A stretch of DNA of 64,000 bases from Limonium bicolor (taxonomy: Eukaryota; Streptophyta; Magnoliopsida; Caryophyllales; Plumbaginaceae): contig CM041780.1 in NCBI GenBank assembly GCA_023374045.1, positions 29,940,337-30,004,336 on the forward strand. Direction: 5' to 3'. Made by a program: the position numbers and the translations under genes. Shown here in pieces: positions 54,144 to 64,000 of this stretch. Each line of letters begins with the position of its first letter. Within the stretch, counting starts at the first letter, position 1. Under the pieces are notes generated by a model. The model did no database searches and had not been told where the DNA came from. It was given only the letters and a program-made list of their open reading frames with translations.

Positions 54144-54979
54144 TAGCTTAATTCGAACCTGGGATTTAGGTGATCCCACCGCACCATCTTAATGCCACCT
54201 ACTCTGGACGGGAGTCCAGCGCAGCTGAGCCGGCAACCGGCCCTAGGCTACAAGTCCGAAGACAAGTCCTTAAGCGGAGGGCGGATCTGATTCAGATACC
54301 GTCCCCCTTTTTCCTTAGCATGCATGACCGGAGATCGGTCCCGGGTTTCCTCACTCGAGTTCCAGTTAGTAATAGTCTCAAGACCATGTTTGTTGGTTAA
54401 CCTCTTTCGGTTCATATCGTCCCATATTAGGGAGCGTTCCTTAGTCTCACTTAATTCCTTACTACACGTTGGTTAGTAAGTTCTCACGGTATGTTGTGTT
54501 AGTTTTCAAACATCACACAACAATACAATAAATATATATATTCCGGTTGCATGCTTTATCTTGCTTAGTGAGCACACAAAAACAAATAGCACACAAGCCG
54601 AGGGACACCTCGTTAGCAAGCAGGTCACATGAGAACTGTACCGTTCACCGTTGGTCGTTCGGCTGCTTACTCTCTTCCGGAGTCCAAACTCCCAAGTCCT
54701 AAAACATTCATTCAGTTTTAGGTTGTTAATCACTTAACTTAATTCAACTTACTTAACTTACTTAACTTGCTTAACTTACTTAACTTACTTAACCCTTAAT
54801 GATCCCCACCTAACACCTCTTAAGTCTTACAACTTAATCTTACAAACTTAATCTTAAACTTTTAAGTTTATTCTTAACTTAATCCCTTAGGTCTTTATAC
54901 CTCTAATCCTCATTGCCCCCTTAATGGGGTACCATTAATACCACTAAACTCTCTTAGGGTTTCTTTCTTTTTTTTTTAT

Positions 54980-55101
54980 GGTCCGACCGACCCACCGACC
55001 GACCCACCCCCTGGGTAGGTCAGCTGCAGAGAACATCCAACTTCACAGTTTCAGCCCAACCGACCCAGACTAGGGTCGGTCCCCTGGGTAGGTCGGCTGC
55101 A
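54980..55101. repeat. GACCGACCC / GGGTCGGTC dyad region
   Basis: GGTCCGACCGACCCACC, then CCCCTGGGTAGGTCAGCTGCAG, then CCGACCCAGACTAGGGTCGG and CCCCTGGGTAGGTCGGCTGCAG again. It sits where LTRs A, E and H have GGTCCGGGAC arrays, and is a different sequence with a similar dyad design. Confidence 0.8.
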
Positions 55102-57799
55102 GAAACTTCCCATACATTGTCAAACTTTCTCCAAATTTTTCCTCAAGCCTCCTAATGTGTTCTAACATCATTTGGCACATCAAACACACCTTATAACCTC
55201 CACCAAACGCATTAAAACAACTTCCAAAGATCTTCTCAAACATTTGCTCAATTCTTACAAACACTCCTAACACTTATCATATAATTCCTTACATTACCAA
55301 CTTGTATCTTTACCAAAACTTCAACCAACCCAAGTGTTCCCTCCTTAACAGTTTGGGCACTTCATAAACATTATTTTCCATCTTCAGTTCATTTACCAAA
55401 ACTTCCTCAAGTCATCTTACATAACCATGCACAAATTCCTCTCTTTTGCATTTGTTACTCATCATTCCTAAACTCTTGGGCATACCTAAACATTTCTTGT
55501 CATCCTCTTAGCACCTTAACCTTGTTCTTATTTACCTTAACTATACTACACCCTCCTTGGACATTTCCACCTCCTTTTACTCACTTACTCACCATTATCA
55601 CGATCATACGCTCTTTTACATTCCTAGTCATTTTCCTTGATGACTTACAACATCCTCCTACCTTTTTCACTTCCATCACCCAAGTCCACACATTACCTTT
55701 CAACTAAACCTTACTAGTCCACCACTAACATCACCACCTCTTACACAAGCTTCTCGAACTCTCATTGTTCTTCTCTTAGTTCATACCTAAATCATCTCAA
55801 AGCATTACACATCATTTCCTCCAGATTTGCACAAGTCTTACCATTCCTCATACCATGACTTTGGTGTGTTCAATGCACCCATCTAAACTCTAATTTCCTC
55901 ATAGGCATCTCTAGGTCATTCTAAACCTCAAGAATTCCTTAGTTAACTCATTTCCACCCAATTTTCTTTTCATGCTCTCTATATTAGCTCACCACTACCA
56001 CCTAAACACTTTGTTTTCTACTCAAATTTCGCCATAGCTTCTCTAGCATCTTATCATGCCCAAATGCATTGTTTTCCTCATTCATCCATCTCACACACAT
56101 CAAGTTCTTTCTCATCACATCTCACCACCAAACCAACTCATTCACAAAAACTCATTATATTGCAATAATCTTAAATTGCATAGCACCAAGGCTCTTAAAT
56201 GACATGGCTCTTAGGCCCTTAAATGACTTAAACTTAAACACTGAATTTCCCACATATAAAAGCTTTCAACCTGCAAATACACCCATCAATCTCATAGTAA
56301 TTATAATGCTCTTAAAATCCATCTTAACCTTATCTTATTAACTCATTCCCATTGGCTCCTTAGTCACAAGTTCATAAGCTTGTTTAAGTTCTTTTTCTTA
56401 GGTTATATAATCAATTACATAATGTAAGCTTTAAGCCACATTAGTACTTATCTAAATCTCATCCCTTAAAACCTTAAACCACCATTAGGTAAGCAATTTA
56501 CCTTGTTTCTCAAGCTCCTCTTAACTTCCTCCTTAGGGATTTTCTTGAATGAATCTCGGCCAAGGGCTTTAATCCTCTTGCCAATGTTCTAATCCACATT
56601 CAAATAATCTAATGAGTACTAAGCATCATGCCTAAACTCATGGAATCCAATCTTAGGTTAAAAATGTGTTTTAAGGTCTTAAAATGAATATTTTACCTTG
56701 AAGTCTTAAGGTAGGCTTGGATATGAATCAAGAAGGACCTCCTCTAGCCCTTGGAGAATAGAAAACAAGCTGGAACAAGGCATAAATATGAAGCCCCATG
56801 AGTATAAATTTTCGGTAATGGAGAAGAATGGTGGAAACCTAGTTTTTCTTACATTTTCTTTACCTTAAGAGAATGGAGAAGCTAATGAGCTCTTCAAACT
56901 TGATTTTCCTCCATCAATGGAGTTTCCTCATGGCACCAAAATGGAGCTTTGAAAGATTTGAAAAGATAGAAAGATAGGTCTTGGCCTAACTAAGAGAAAT
57001 ATGTGTTTAGTTTTTGATTTGGAGCTAAAATGAGCAAGTTATGGACATTTGAAGATGAAGCAAGAATGGAGCAGCTTGGAACGGTTTGAGAGGATGAAGA
57101 AAACCGTGGGATAAGAAGAGAAATGAAGAAGAGAGGAGAGAGGTAGGCTAATATAAGGTATTTTGCTTTTATAAAACAAATAATACTATTCTCTCTTTTT
57201 CCTCTTCTTTTCCTTTAATTGCTTTGTCATGTGGTGACTCCCCACATCAAAAACCGGCCCCCTCTTGTAATTGGAGATATTTATGGTCTTAGTTGACCAT
57301 CTCGTTGACTTATGTTGACTTAAGCTTAATTTGGGCACTATTTGGCACTATTCACTAATTAGTGCACATATTCGTGAAATTTTGGTTTCCAATTGATTTA
57401 GGCTTCCTAATGTGATACTAATTAGTACACATTTTGATTAAAGAGTAATGATGGACATTTAGCCACTCAAAACTCAATTCTAAGACAATTTCTCAAAAAT
57501 GTGCTTTAAGACTTCTTAAAGCACATTTTGTGTTTTAACTTGTTTTCAAGCTTGGTTTTCCTTGATAATTGATTTAAAATGAACATTATAATATTACTAA
57601 GGTCTTATCATGATATTTGGGTACTCACCCAAGTCTCTCCAAGCTTAGAGCACATTTTTGCCCTAATTGCCCTTAAGGCATTTTCTTGTGTTTTCCTTGG
57701 TTTAAATTGTCTACCAATCTTTCTAAGGCATATTCTAGCCTTACTACATCATAATTTGATGTTTACTTAGCATACTTAGGTTTGGGGTATTTCACAAAT

Positions 57800-58649
57800 G
57801 GAGAGGATAGAGCAGCTGGTGTCGACTGGGATGGAAGGGAATGAGAGAAATAAGTGAGTTTAGCCTTTAATGACTTAATTAATTACCTTTTCAAATAGTA
57901 ATTGATGACTCATTATAACAGCTGGTTAATTGATTGGAGTTTGCTGATTGAGTGGGTATGACAGGCATAAGAAGTCGGCAGCCCCTATTCAAGACCATGG
58001 ATGACTTTGACCATGGTCAAAGGTAAGTAATAAATGTTATTTTTTTGGGTACTATTCATACTAAATTGCCCATTTTGATTTTATTTTCAAACTTTGATTT
58101 AGACTTTATAATATAGTCTATCATGTCACATTAATGTTATAAAGACTTAATATAGTCTTTACAGTGAGAAAAAGTCATTATCTTAGAGCTCATACACAAA
58201 AAACGTCCTTTAAGGAATTTTAGTGCACATTTTGAGTCGCAGGGTGTTTCTGAGCTCTGTTTTCTTTGAGAACAGTTTTTTTGTGTTCCTTACATGATAT
58301 TTGATCATGGTATCCAATTTTATATCATTTAGAGGTCATTAGACCTTTAAGGTTTTCTTGGAGAACATTTTTGCCCTACTTGACCTTGAAGCATGTAAAT
58401 GCTTGTTCTTTGTGTTGGAGTGTTGTCCAACAATTGTAATATGTTTAGTAATGTGTTAATAAGCTTAGGAAAAAGTTTTAGGTCCTAATATTTTCATTTG
58501 GGTATTTATTTACCATTAAACAGTCAAAGGGTGCAACATCTTGTTTTGTGTTGACCATTGTTGTTCTCAGTTGACTTTTAAGGCATGTTTAGGCCTTAAT
58601 TAATGTGATTAGATGTTTAATCCATGTTTTATTAGTTTAGGGTATTTCA
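57800..58649 (-). mobile_element. Right end of Tekay-like LTR D
   Basis: Continues LTR D after the solo LTR and ends TTAGTTTAGGGTATTTCA. No gene. Confidence 0.6.
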
Positions 58650-59290
58650 ATCTACCCCCCTTAAAAAGACTTTGTCCCGAAGTCGCTTAATCAAATAGGT
58701 AAGTATATAAATATATAACTACCCATTATTCCCATAATGTATATCTATGTGATATATCATTTACATACATCGTATTGTGCTCATACAGCACATAGCCATC
58801 ACTTTGTGGCGTTAGTTCAATCATATATGGATATAGGTGATCCATCAGCACCATTATTTCCTATCAGTTCTACCAACCCTGACAACCTCCCCGAGGTGTC
58901 CATAACATACCATTGTTCCACATTCCATGTCTAATGATTCATTTTGTATCTAGGCGATACCATATGTAATCATTCTACAAAGCAATATAAATACATATAT
59001 CACAAGTAGTATAAGAAAATATTACACACATGGGTGTAAGCACATCATTCAAACAGGTATCTCATAAGATACATACATATAAGTGCATATCACACATAAA
59101 CAAACCAAACAACCAACAACGTACACCCCGCGTACCAAACATAACCAACAAAACCAATTCACTGTATGCCATGCATACGAAACAAATAAACAAACAAACC
59201 TCGTATGCCCCGCACACCACCAATTTACTGTATGCAATGCATACAAAACACCAAACTTAGTGCACACATGTGCACAGCCAAGAGGCTCTA
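58650..59290 (-). mobile_element. 3' internal end of the Tekay-like element D
   Basis: Minus-strand polypurine tract AAGGGGGGTA at 58653-58664, preceded (minus strand) by the TCGGGACAAAGTC sequence characteristic of the pol 3' end of Tekay/Del elements. No coding sequence remains here. At 59105-59280 there is a degenerate repeat with TGTATGC(C/A)ATGCATAC palindromes about 70 bp apart. It is cut at 59291 by LTR E. Confidence 0.75.
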
Positions 59291-62200
59291 TGTAACACCC
59301 CAACTACTAACAACACACTTAACAACACCTTGCAGCGGAAATCACAACTCACGACATAACTTAACTCCTTGGTGTTACACGCCGTTAGCCACCCACGTGG
59401 CTAACAAGGCTAACATACATACATTGTACCGGTCTGATGGACTAAACTCCTGAGCAACTACACATAAATCCCGTTCCATGTCCAACGATCATTATACACT
59501 TACATTACAATGTACCGAGTATCTTCCAACTAACGCCGATACAAATTCGGTCTTACTACACCTACAATACATCCACAATTCTCATGACTACCACGTACAA
59601 ATAACTACCCCGTCCTACTCTCGAACGGCTTCCAGCTCCTTGTACCTGAAATAGAAAAGGAAGAAAAGGGTGGCCCCCAAGGGGCTCAGCACCTTTGCTG
59701 GTATGGTAATCCCGCAACCCGCATGCTACTGGACCACGCACAACTAATTGTCGTCTTAGCATGCGATTGATTTTATTTAAACATACACAACTACACACAT
59801 ACTTCATGCTTAAAAGCAAACATCCATTAGTAGGACACAAACACAAGATTAGCACACACAACATAACCATACACTTCACTTGATAACATACACACAACTT
59901 AGTTCCATTCTTCTTAGAGAACATAAACTTTACTTAGGGAGTGTCGGGGAGATAGAAGCCCGAGCACAACATACATACATTTTCTTTACTTAGGTGTGGC
60001 GGCCTCATATAGGACCGATCACACCTTGCACAATTTCCCCCTACCTCCAATAATGATGAGGTAGGTAAGCCTTGGTTAAGCTTGTGGGTGGTTGTAATTC
60101 GAGGAGGAAAAAACAACCGTAACATAATAAAGAGGGAGTCGAAGCGAACTTAGGCATCAACACCCTACCAACATTACACATGATTTCCCCCTACCCGATT
60201 GGAAGTTGGGTAGGTAAGCTTTGGCTAAGCTAGTGGGAGGTCGAAATCCAATGAAGGAAAACAACCCTAACATAACAGGATGGGAGTTGATTCACATATA
60301 TACATCAACTCCCAAACAATACGCGCGACCGGAACGACCGGATTCCTCACCATACATAACATATATATTAGTTAAGGTTCCTTCATGGAACTTATCACAT
60401 ACATACCTCACAAAGTGTTACTAACTCGGTTAGACACATCAGGGAAAATCACATCCCATTTCAACAACACGGATAACAGTATCCAATAACAACAACATAC
60501 TGGACAAGTCACATACATCACACAAAGTCACAACATACACTAACGCACGGATAGCCGTAGTTAGAACGTTCCCGTGGGTTGGGACGTTTATTCCGAATAC
60601 CGATCTCTTATGTGAACCTAAGGTCGGTTAACTATTATTTAACACATAATTAAGGTTAAGCGGTATCGGAATTAATAACGCCACAATAATGAATTAGTAT
60701 AAACTCATTTCATGCTTTATCTTGCAAGGTGGCAAACACACAGAAAAACACATTGGCATACAAGCCGGTGTAATCGGTAGGACACAGGTTGCAAGAAAAC
60801 CATACCTGTCACCGCGGGGAATTACTTTACCGGTGTTCTCACGTGCCTCGGTTCACACTTGTTCTTCATGTCTTACTCTTGAACCACTATTTACATGTCA
60901 AATGGTTCAATTAACATTAAGTTGTTACGGTAGGTACATAATTGCTATTCCCGTACTTACCCCGTTATCCCGTTATTTCGGTTTAACTTTGTGTACTTAA
61001 ACTCACAACTTTCCCAATCACTCCCAACACTTGTTTATACTTCTTAGGACCTTTAAAAGTCACCAAACAAGGCCTTAACAACATCCAAAACCATTACCCA
61101 TCAATCCCCCACCTTTTAGCCACTTAAAAACACATACGGGTGAATTCTGGGGGTGGTCCGGGACCTGGTCCGGACCCTAGGTCCCGGACCAACACTACTG
61201 CTCAGTCTCGGCCTTTTTAATAGGGGTGGTCCGGGACTTAATACTCACCCCAAGTCCTGGACCAACATGCCTGCACACTCTCGAACCATTTTACAATATG
61301 GTCCGGAACTTGACACTAAACCTAAGTCCCGGACCTCTGCTACAGACCTTCAAAAATGGCATTTTCAACCCTTGTTCCACTTGTTCTCTTCACCCATTGT
61401 TGTCCCAACCTTCCTACATGTAATTAGATATATTCTAACACTAATATAACATCTTTAACTTGCTTAAATCATCATCTAAACTTACTACCCAATTCTTGAT
61501 TGAATTTAACAAAACCAAATCCTCACATCTTGCAATTTGCATTCTTATGCATTTCTAACCCCTTCTTGCTTGATTTTATCCCTTACCAACTTCACCATAA
61601 CCATCAATGACCATCACGAATCATTCCAACATAAATGTACTTCTACAACCCACATTCACTCCATATTTCATAATTTATAAACACTAACTCTTTTCTCGCA
61701 TTTCTAAACTCCTCATATGTAAATTGCTACAGATTTTCATCCTTCTCTTCCTAGCCTCCCAAATGCCATTTCAAGGCTCTTAAACCTCCCTACTCAACAC
61801 TAAAAACACCAAGGTTCTCCCATTCACCAAGCCAACATCAAAACACTCATTTTCTACCAAAATTTCGCCATAACCTCCCCATAAACCTTACATGTCCACA
61901 TTCACCAATTTTCACCATTTACAATCCTAATCTAACCACACCCTTAAAGGGTCCTACCAGCACATAATAAATCCTCAAAGTCCATCAACAATAACATAAC
62001 TCCAAAATTCTCAATAACCACAATATGGCCACAACTCGAAACACTTGGCTCCAAGGCCCTTTGATTCATAATTAATTTCACAAATCCCTCAATCAACTAA
62101 ACACATTACTTTCCACATTATTGGTTCATTATTCAATTTAACCCATCCCAAATTCTTAAACAACCAAGATAGTTATTAAGGTAGTTTTCTTACCTTAAAT

Positions 62201-63507
62201 TCACAAGTCTCTCCAAAATTCTCCTCTTGCTCCTCATCTCCTCAAAATCGGTCAAGAGGGAATGGAGTTTCAAAACTCCATCCCAACATTCAAGAAACAC
62301 AAAATACATTCCATTAATTATCTAAACCCTTAGGAAATCTCAATTCAACAAAAAGGGCTTAGAGTACAAGTTAGGGTTTTACCTTTGGAGATTTTGAGAG
62401 GGGTTCTCACCCTTGAATCAAGAAGGGAATTACTCCACCATTTGAGGGTTGAAATGGAGCTCAAAACCAATAAGAAAAACAAGGTAAGAGAAGTAGCCAA
62501 AATCGGCCAAGGCAAGAAAATGGGGAAAATGAGATTTTCTCTTGAAACTTTTTACCTTGTTTGAAAGAGGAGACTCCAAGCTTCCTTTTGATGCCATTTT
62601 CTCTTCAAATGGGGAAAACCCATGGAGATGAAACTCATCCTTTTGAAATTCCGAAAAGAGGGAAAGGTAGAGGAGAATGAGGAGAGTTCAAATATGTAAT
62701 TTGTTTTATATTTGGAGCTTGGAGTTGGCTAGAGCATGAGGAGGAAGATGAGAAGCCATGGAAGGAGAGGGGAGAGCTTCACAATCGGCTGCAACCAGGA
62801 GGGAGAAGAAAGAAATCGCAGAGAAGAAAGAAAGAGAGGAAAGAGAAGAGGGGAAAAAGAAATAAAGGAGGAGAGAGAAGAATAAAGGGGGTACTTGTAC
62901 CCTTTTTGCTTTTTGGCTCTTTTGACTTAATTAATTAGTTAACTAGTCATGTGTGAGGGGCTATCTATATCAATAAAACCGGCCCACTAATATATACACA
63001 CTGGAGTGTTTTTCGTCTTTTACTGAAAATGCTCGTTAATTTACCCGGTTTTGTACTATTCACTAACCGGGCCCGTTTTCCGGAATTTCCTCGTTTATTT
63101 AATTTTAATGGTTATTATACTCCCATTAATGTTTATTTATAGTTATATGATCAACTATAATTTTTACGGGGTCATTTGACTGTTTAAAGTCACGTTTTCG
63201 GGTTTTCTCGAAAAACGCGCTTTAGACTCCGTTAGCGTTTTTACGCATTATTTGGATCCGTTTTCTTCCGGAATTTTCCCACATGTTCTTAGTATGTAAT
63301 TAGGGTATAAGAAATATATTTATAACCCTAGTGAAGGTTATATGCCTCCTAAAATAATTAAATATGCGTTTTCACGTTTTGTGTCTTTTACGCATTCTCT
63401 TTTTCTTTTTGGCTTTTATTTCTTCACCAATGATCTCAAGGACTTAATTAGCCTTAGAAAATTATAAGTACATAATTAATTAACACATTAAGGTTTGGGG
63501 TATTTCA
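59291..63507 (-). mobile_element. Tekay-like 3' LTR 'E' of a minus-strand element running off the window
   Basis: 4217 bp, from TGTAACACCCC to GGGGTATTTCA, followed by the polypurine tract of its own element. Because the tract is on the right, this is the 3' LTR and the element continues past 64000. It is the best complete LTR of this family in the window and the reference for A, B, C, F and H. It has a three-unit GGTCCGGGAC array and a GGTAGGTAAGC-type repeat pair (about 60040-60240). No gene inside. Confidence 0.88.
61155..61335. repeat. Three-unit 36-bp inverted-repeat array
   Basis: Units at 61155-61190, 61228-61263 and 61300-61335: each exactly 36 bp, with starts 73 and 72 bp apart. First unit GGTCCGGGACCTGG ... 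CTAGGTCCCGGACC. Spacers carry GTCTCGGCCTTTTTAATAGG and ACTCTCGAACCATTTTACAA. Confidence 0.92.
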
Positions 63508-63510
63508 ATC

Positions 63511-63522
63511 TACCCCCCTTAA
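63511..63522 (-). other. Polypurine tract of Tekay-like element E
   Basis: TTAAGGGGGGTA on the minus strand, next to the LTR start TGAAATACCCC, preceded on that strand by TCCGAGGACGAAGTTC. Confidence 0.85.
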
Positions 63523-64000
63523 AAGAACTTCGTCCTCGGAGTTCACACTTCCCACACATCATTGGTTTGGATACGGGATTACTTGCAACATAAAACTTCC
63601 ATAACAACACATTTTACATCACAACCTCGGACTTAACGGTCCGGGGAACACATCCACATCCATACATAACATGACATAACATACTTACATAGTATCCTCG
63701 GACTTAATGGTCCGGGTACCTTAACAACATTTGCACATACGTAACCACCCTTAGACTCTTGGTCTGGGTAACATAACAACATTTAGACCCGTAGGTCTTG
63801 ATAACACAACATCCTTTAGACACATAGGTCTTGATAACATAACACTTCCGGAACTTAACCACATTAGGACTCAAGGTCAAAATAATAATTATTACACATA
63901 CCACACAACATGTCATAGCATGTATATCAACCAGAAATTCCTTTTCCATCTCTTCATGGGTTCGAGACCCATGTTGAGTACGTATACACTGTGATCTCGC
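63523..64000 (-). mobile_element. 3' internal region of Tekay-like element E (incomplete)
   Basis: Region between pol and the polypurine tract on the minus strand. It contains a tandem repeat of about 70 bp (63626-63890) whose units hold dyads such as CTCGGACTTAACGGTCCGGG and decayed versions (TTAGACTCTTGGTCTGGG, TTAGACCCGTAGGTCTTG). The pol ORF itself is not reached; the 81-residue ORF is repeat-derived. Confidence 0.75.

Larger units (their letters stand above)
53269..57794 (-). mobile_element. Tekay-like solo LTR 'F', 4.5 kb
   Basis: Complete from TGTAACACCCC to GGGGTATTTCA, with a perfect CAAAT duplication on both sides and no internal region. It is therefore a product of LTR-LTR recombination. 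Blocks such as CAGCGGAA, CCCCCAAAGGGGGTCAGCAC, ATGCTGGTACGATC and GACGACTAATTGTCG match LTR E. It contains an AACCAT palindrome array and a GACCGACCC dyad region. ORFs inside (up to 90 residues) are not credible. Confidence 0.88.
31422..58649 (-). mobile_element. Tekay-like 3' LTR 'D', split by four later insertions
   Basis: The left terminus TGTAATACCCC is at 31422. The right terminus GGGTATTTCA at 58640-58649 is followed by a CCCCCC tract that is the minus-strand polypurine tract. The pieces are 31422-34129, about 46461-46905, 51896-53268 and 57795-58649, together about 5.4 kb. The first piece has the CAGCGGAAGAAT, CACTCGGGTCTCACCGG and ACTCGCCCATGCAAGTAACG blocks of the family, the last has the TTAGTTTAGGG end. 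Assigning the middle pieces to the same LTR rests on element nesting (CACTA and solo-LTR target duplications) and composition, not on a long alignment. Confidence 0.6.

Overview
This window is nuclear DNA of a flowering plant (probably a eudicot with a large, repeat-rich genome). I find no cellular gene I can name, no rRNA or tRNA gene and no bacterial-type operon. Nearly all of it is transposable elements stacked inside one another: Ty3/gypsy elements of an Athila-like and a Tekay/Del-like type, one Ty1/copia element, one L1-type LINE, and one CACTA DNA transposon. The plant assignment rests on the tRNA-Asp and tRNA-iMet primer sites, the Athila-type polyprotein motifs (DLGASINLMPLS; CIDYRKLN), the CACTA transposase-associated domain and GT-AG introns.

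Layout. 1-9190: a mosaic of Tekay-like LTRs. LTR A (right part, to 2764) sits in LTR B (to 3797), which cuts the gag of a minus-strand element whose primer site (4333-4344) and 5' LTR (4348-7391) follow. A further LTR fragment lies at about 8165-9190. 9190-10881 and 29146-30371 are the two halves of an older, mostly unrecognised stretch split by a LINE (10882-29128, 17-bp target duplication). Inside the LINE lies a copia element (11391-24594, TSD GGCAG, LTRs identical over 244 bp). Inside that element's RNase H codons lies an Athila derivative without RT or integrase (12096-20252).

30372-59290: an old Tekay-like LTR (C fragment) is followed by a second one (D, 31422-58649). D has been split successively by a full-length but frame-broken Athila element (34130-44963), a decayed Athila-like LTR (44964 to about 46460), a CACTA transposon (46906-51895, TSD TAT) and a Tekay-like solo LTR (53269-57794, TSD CAAAT). 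59291-63507 is the 3' LTR of another minus-strand Tekay-like element. Its internal region begins at 63508 and runs off the window.

Three things stand out. First, the LTRs of both gypsy lineages carry short arrays of a 36-bp inverted-repeat unit (GGTCCGGGAC ... GTCCCGGACC) repeated every 72-74 bp. Related Athila LTRs carry a different array (AGGCGG/CCGCCT) at the same site, as if a U3 cassette had been swapped. Second, the CACTA element has a five-exon open reading frame joining a transposase N-terminus to the catalytic half of a Ulp1-type cysteine protease, with the His-Asp-Gln-Cys set in place. Third, the Athila insertion in the copia gene has no target-site duplication. Its LTRs differ by many small indels although the older host element has identical LTRs.
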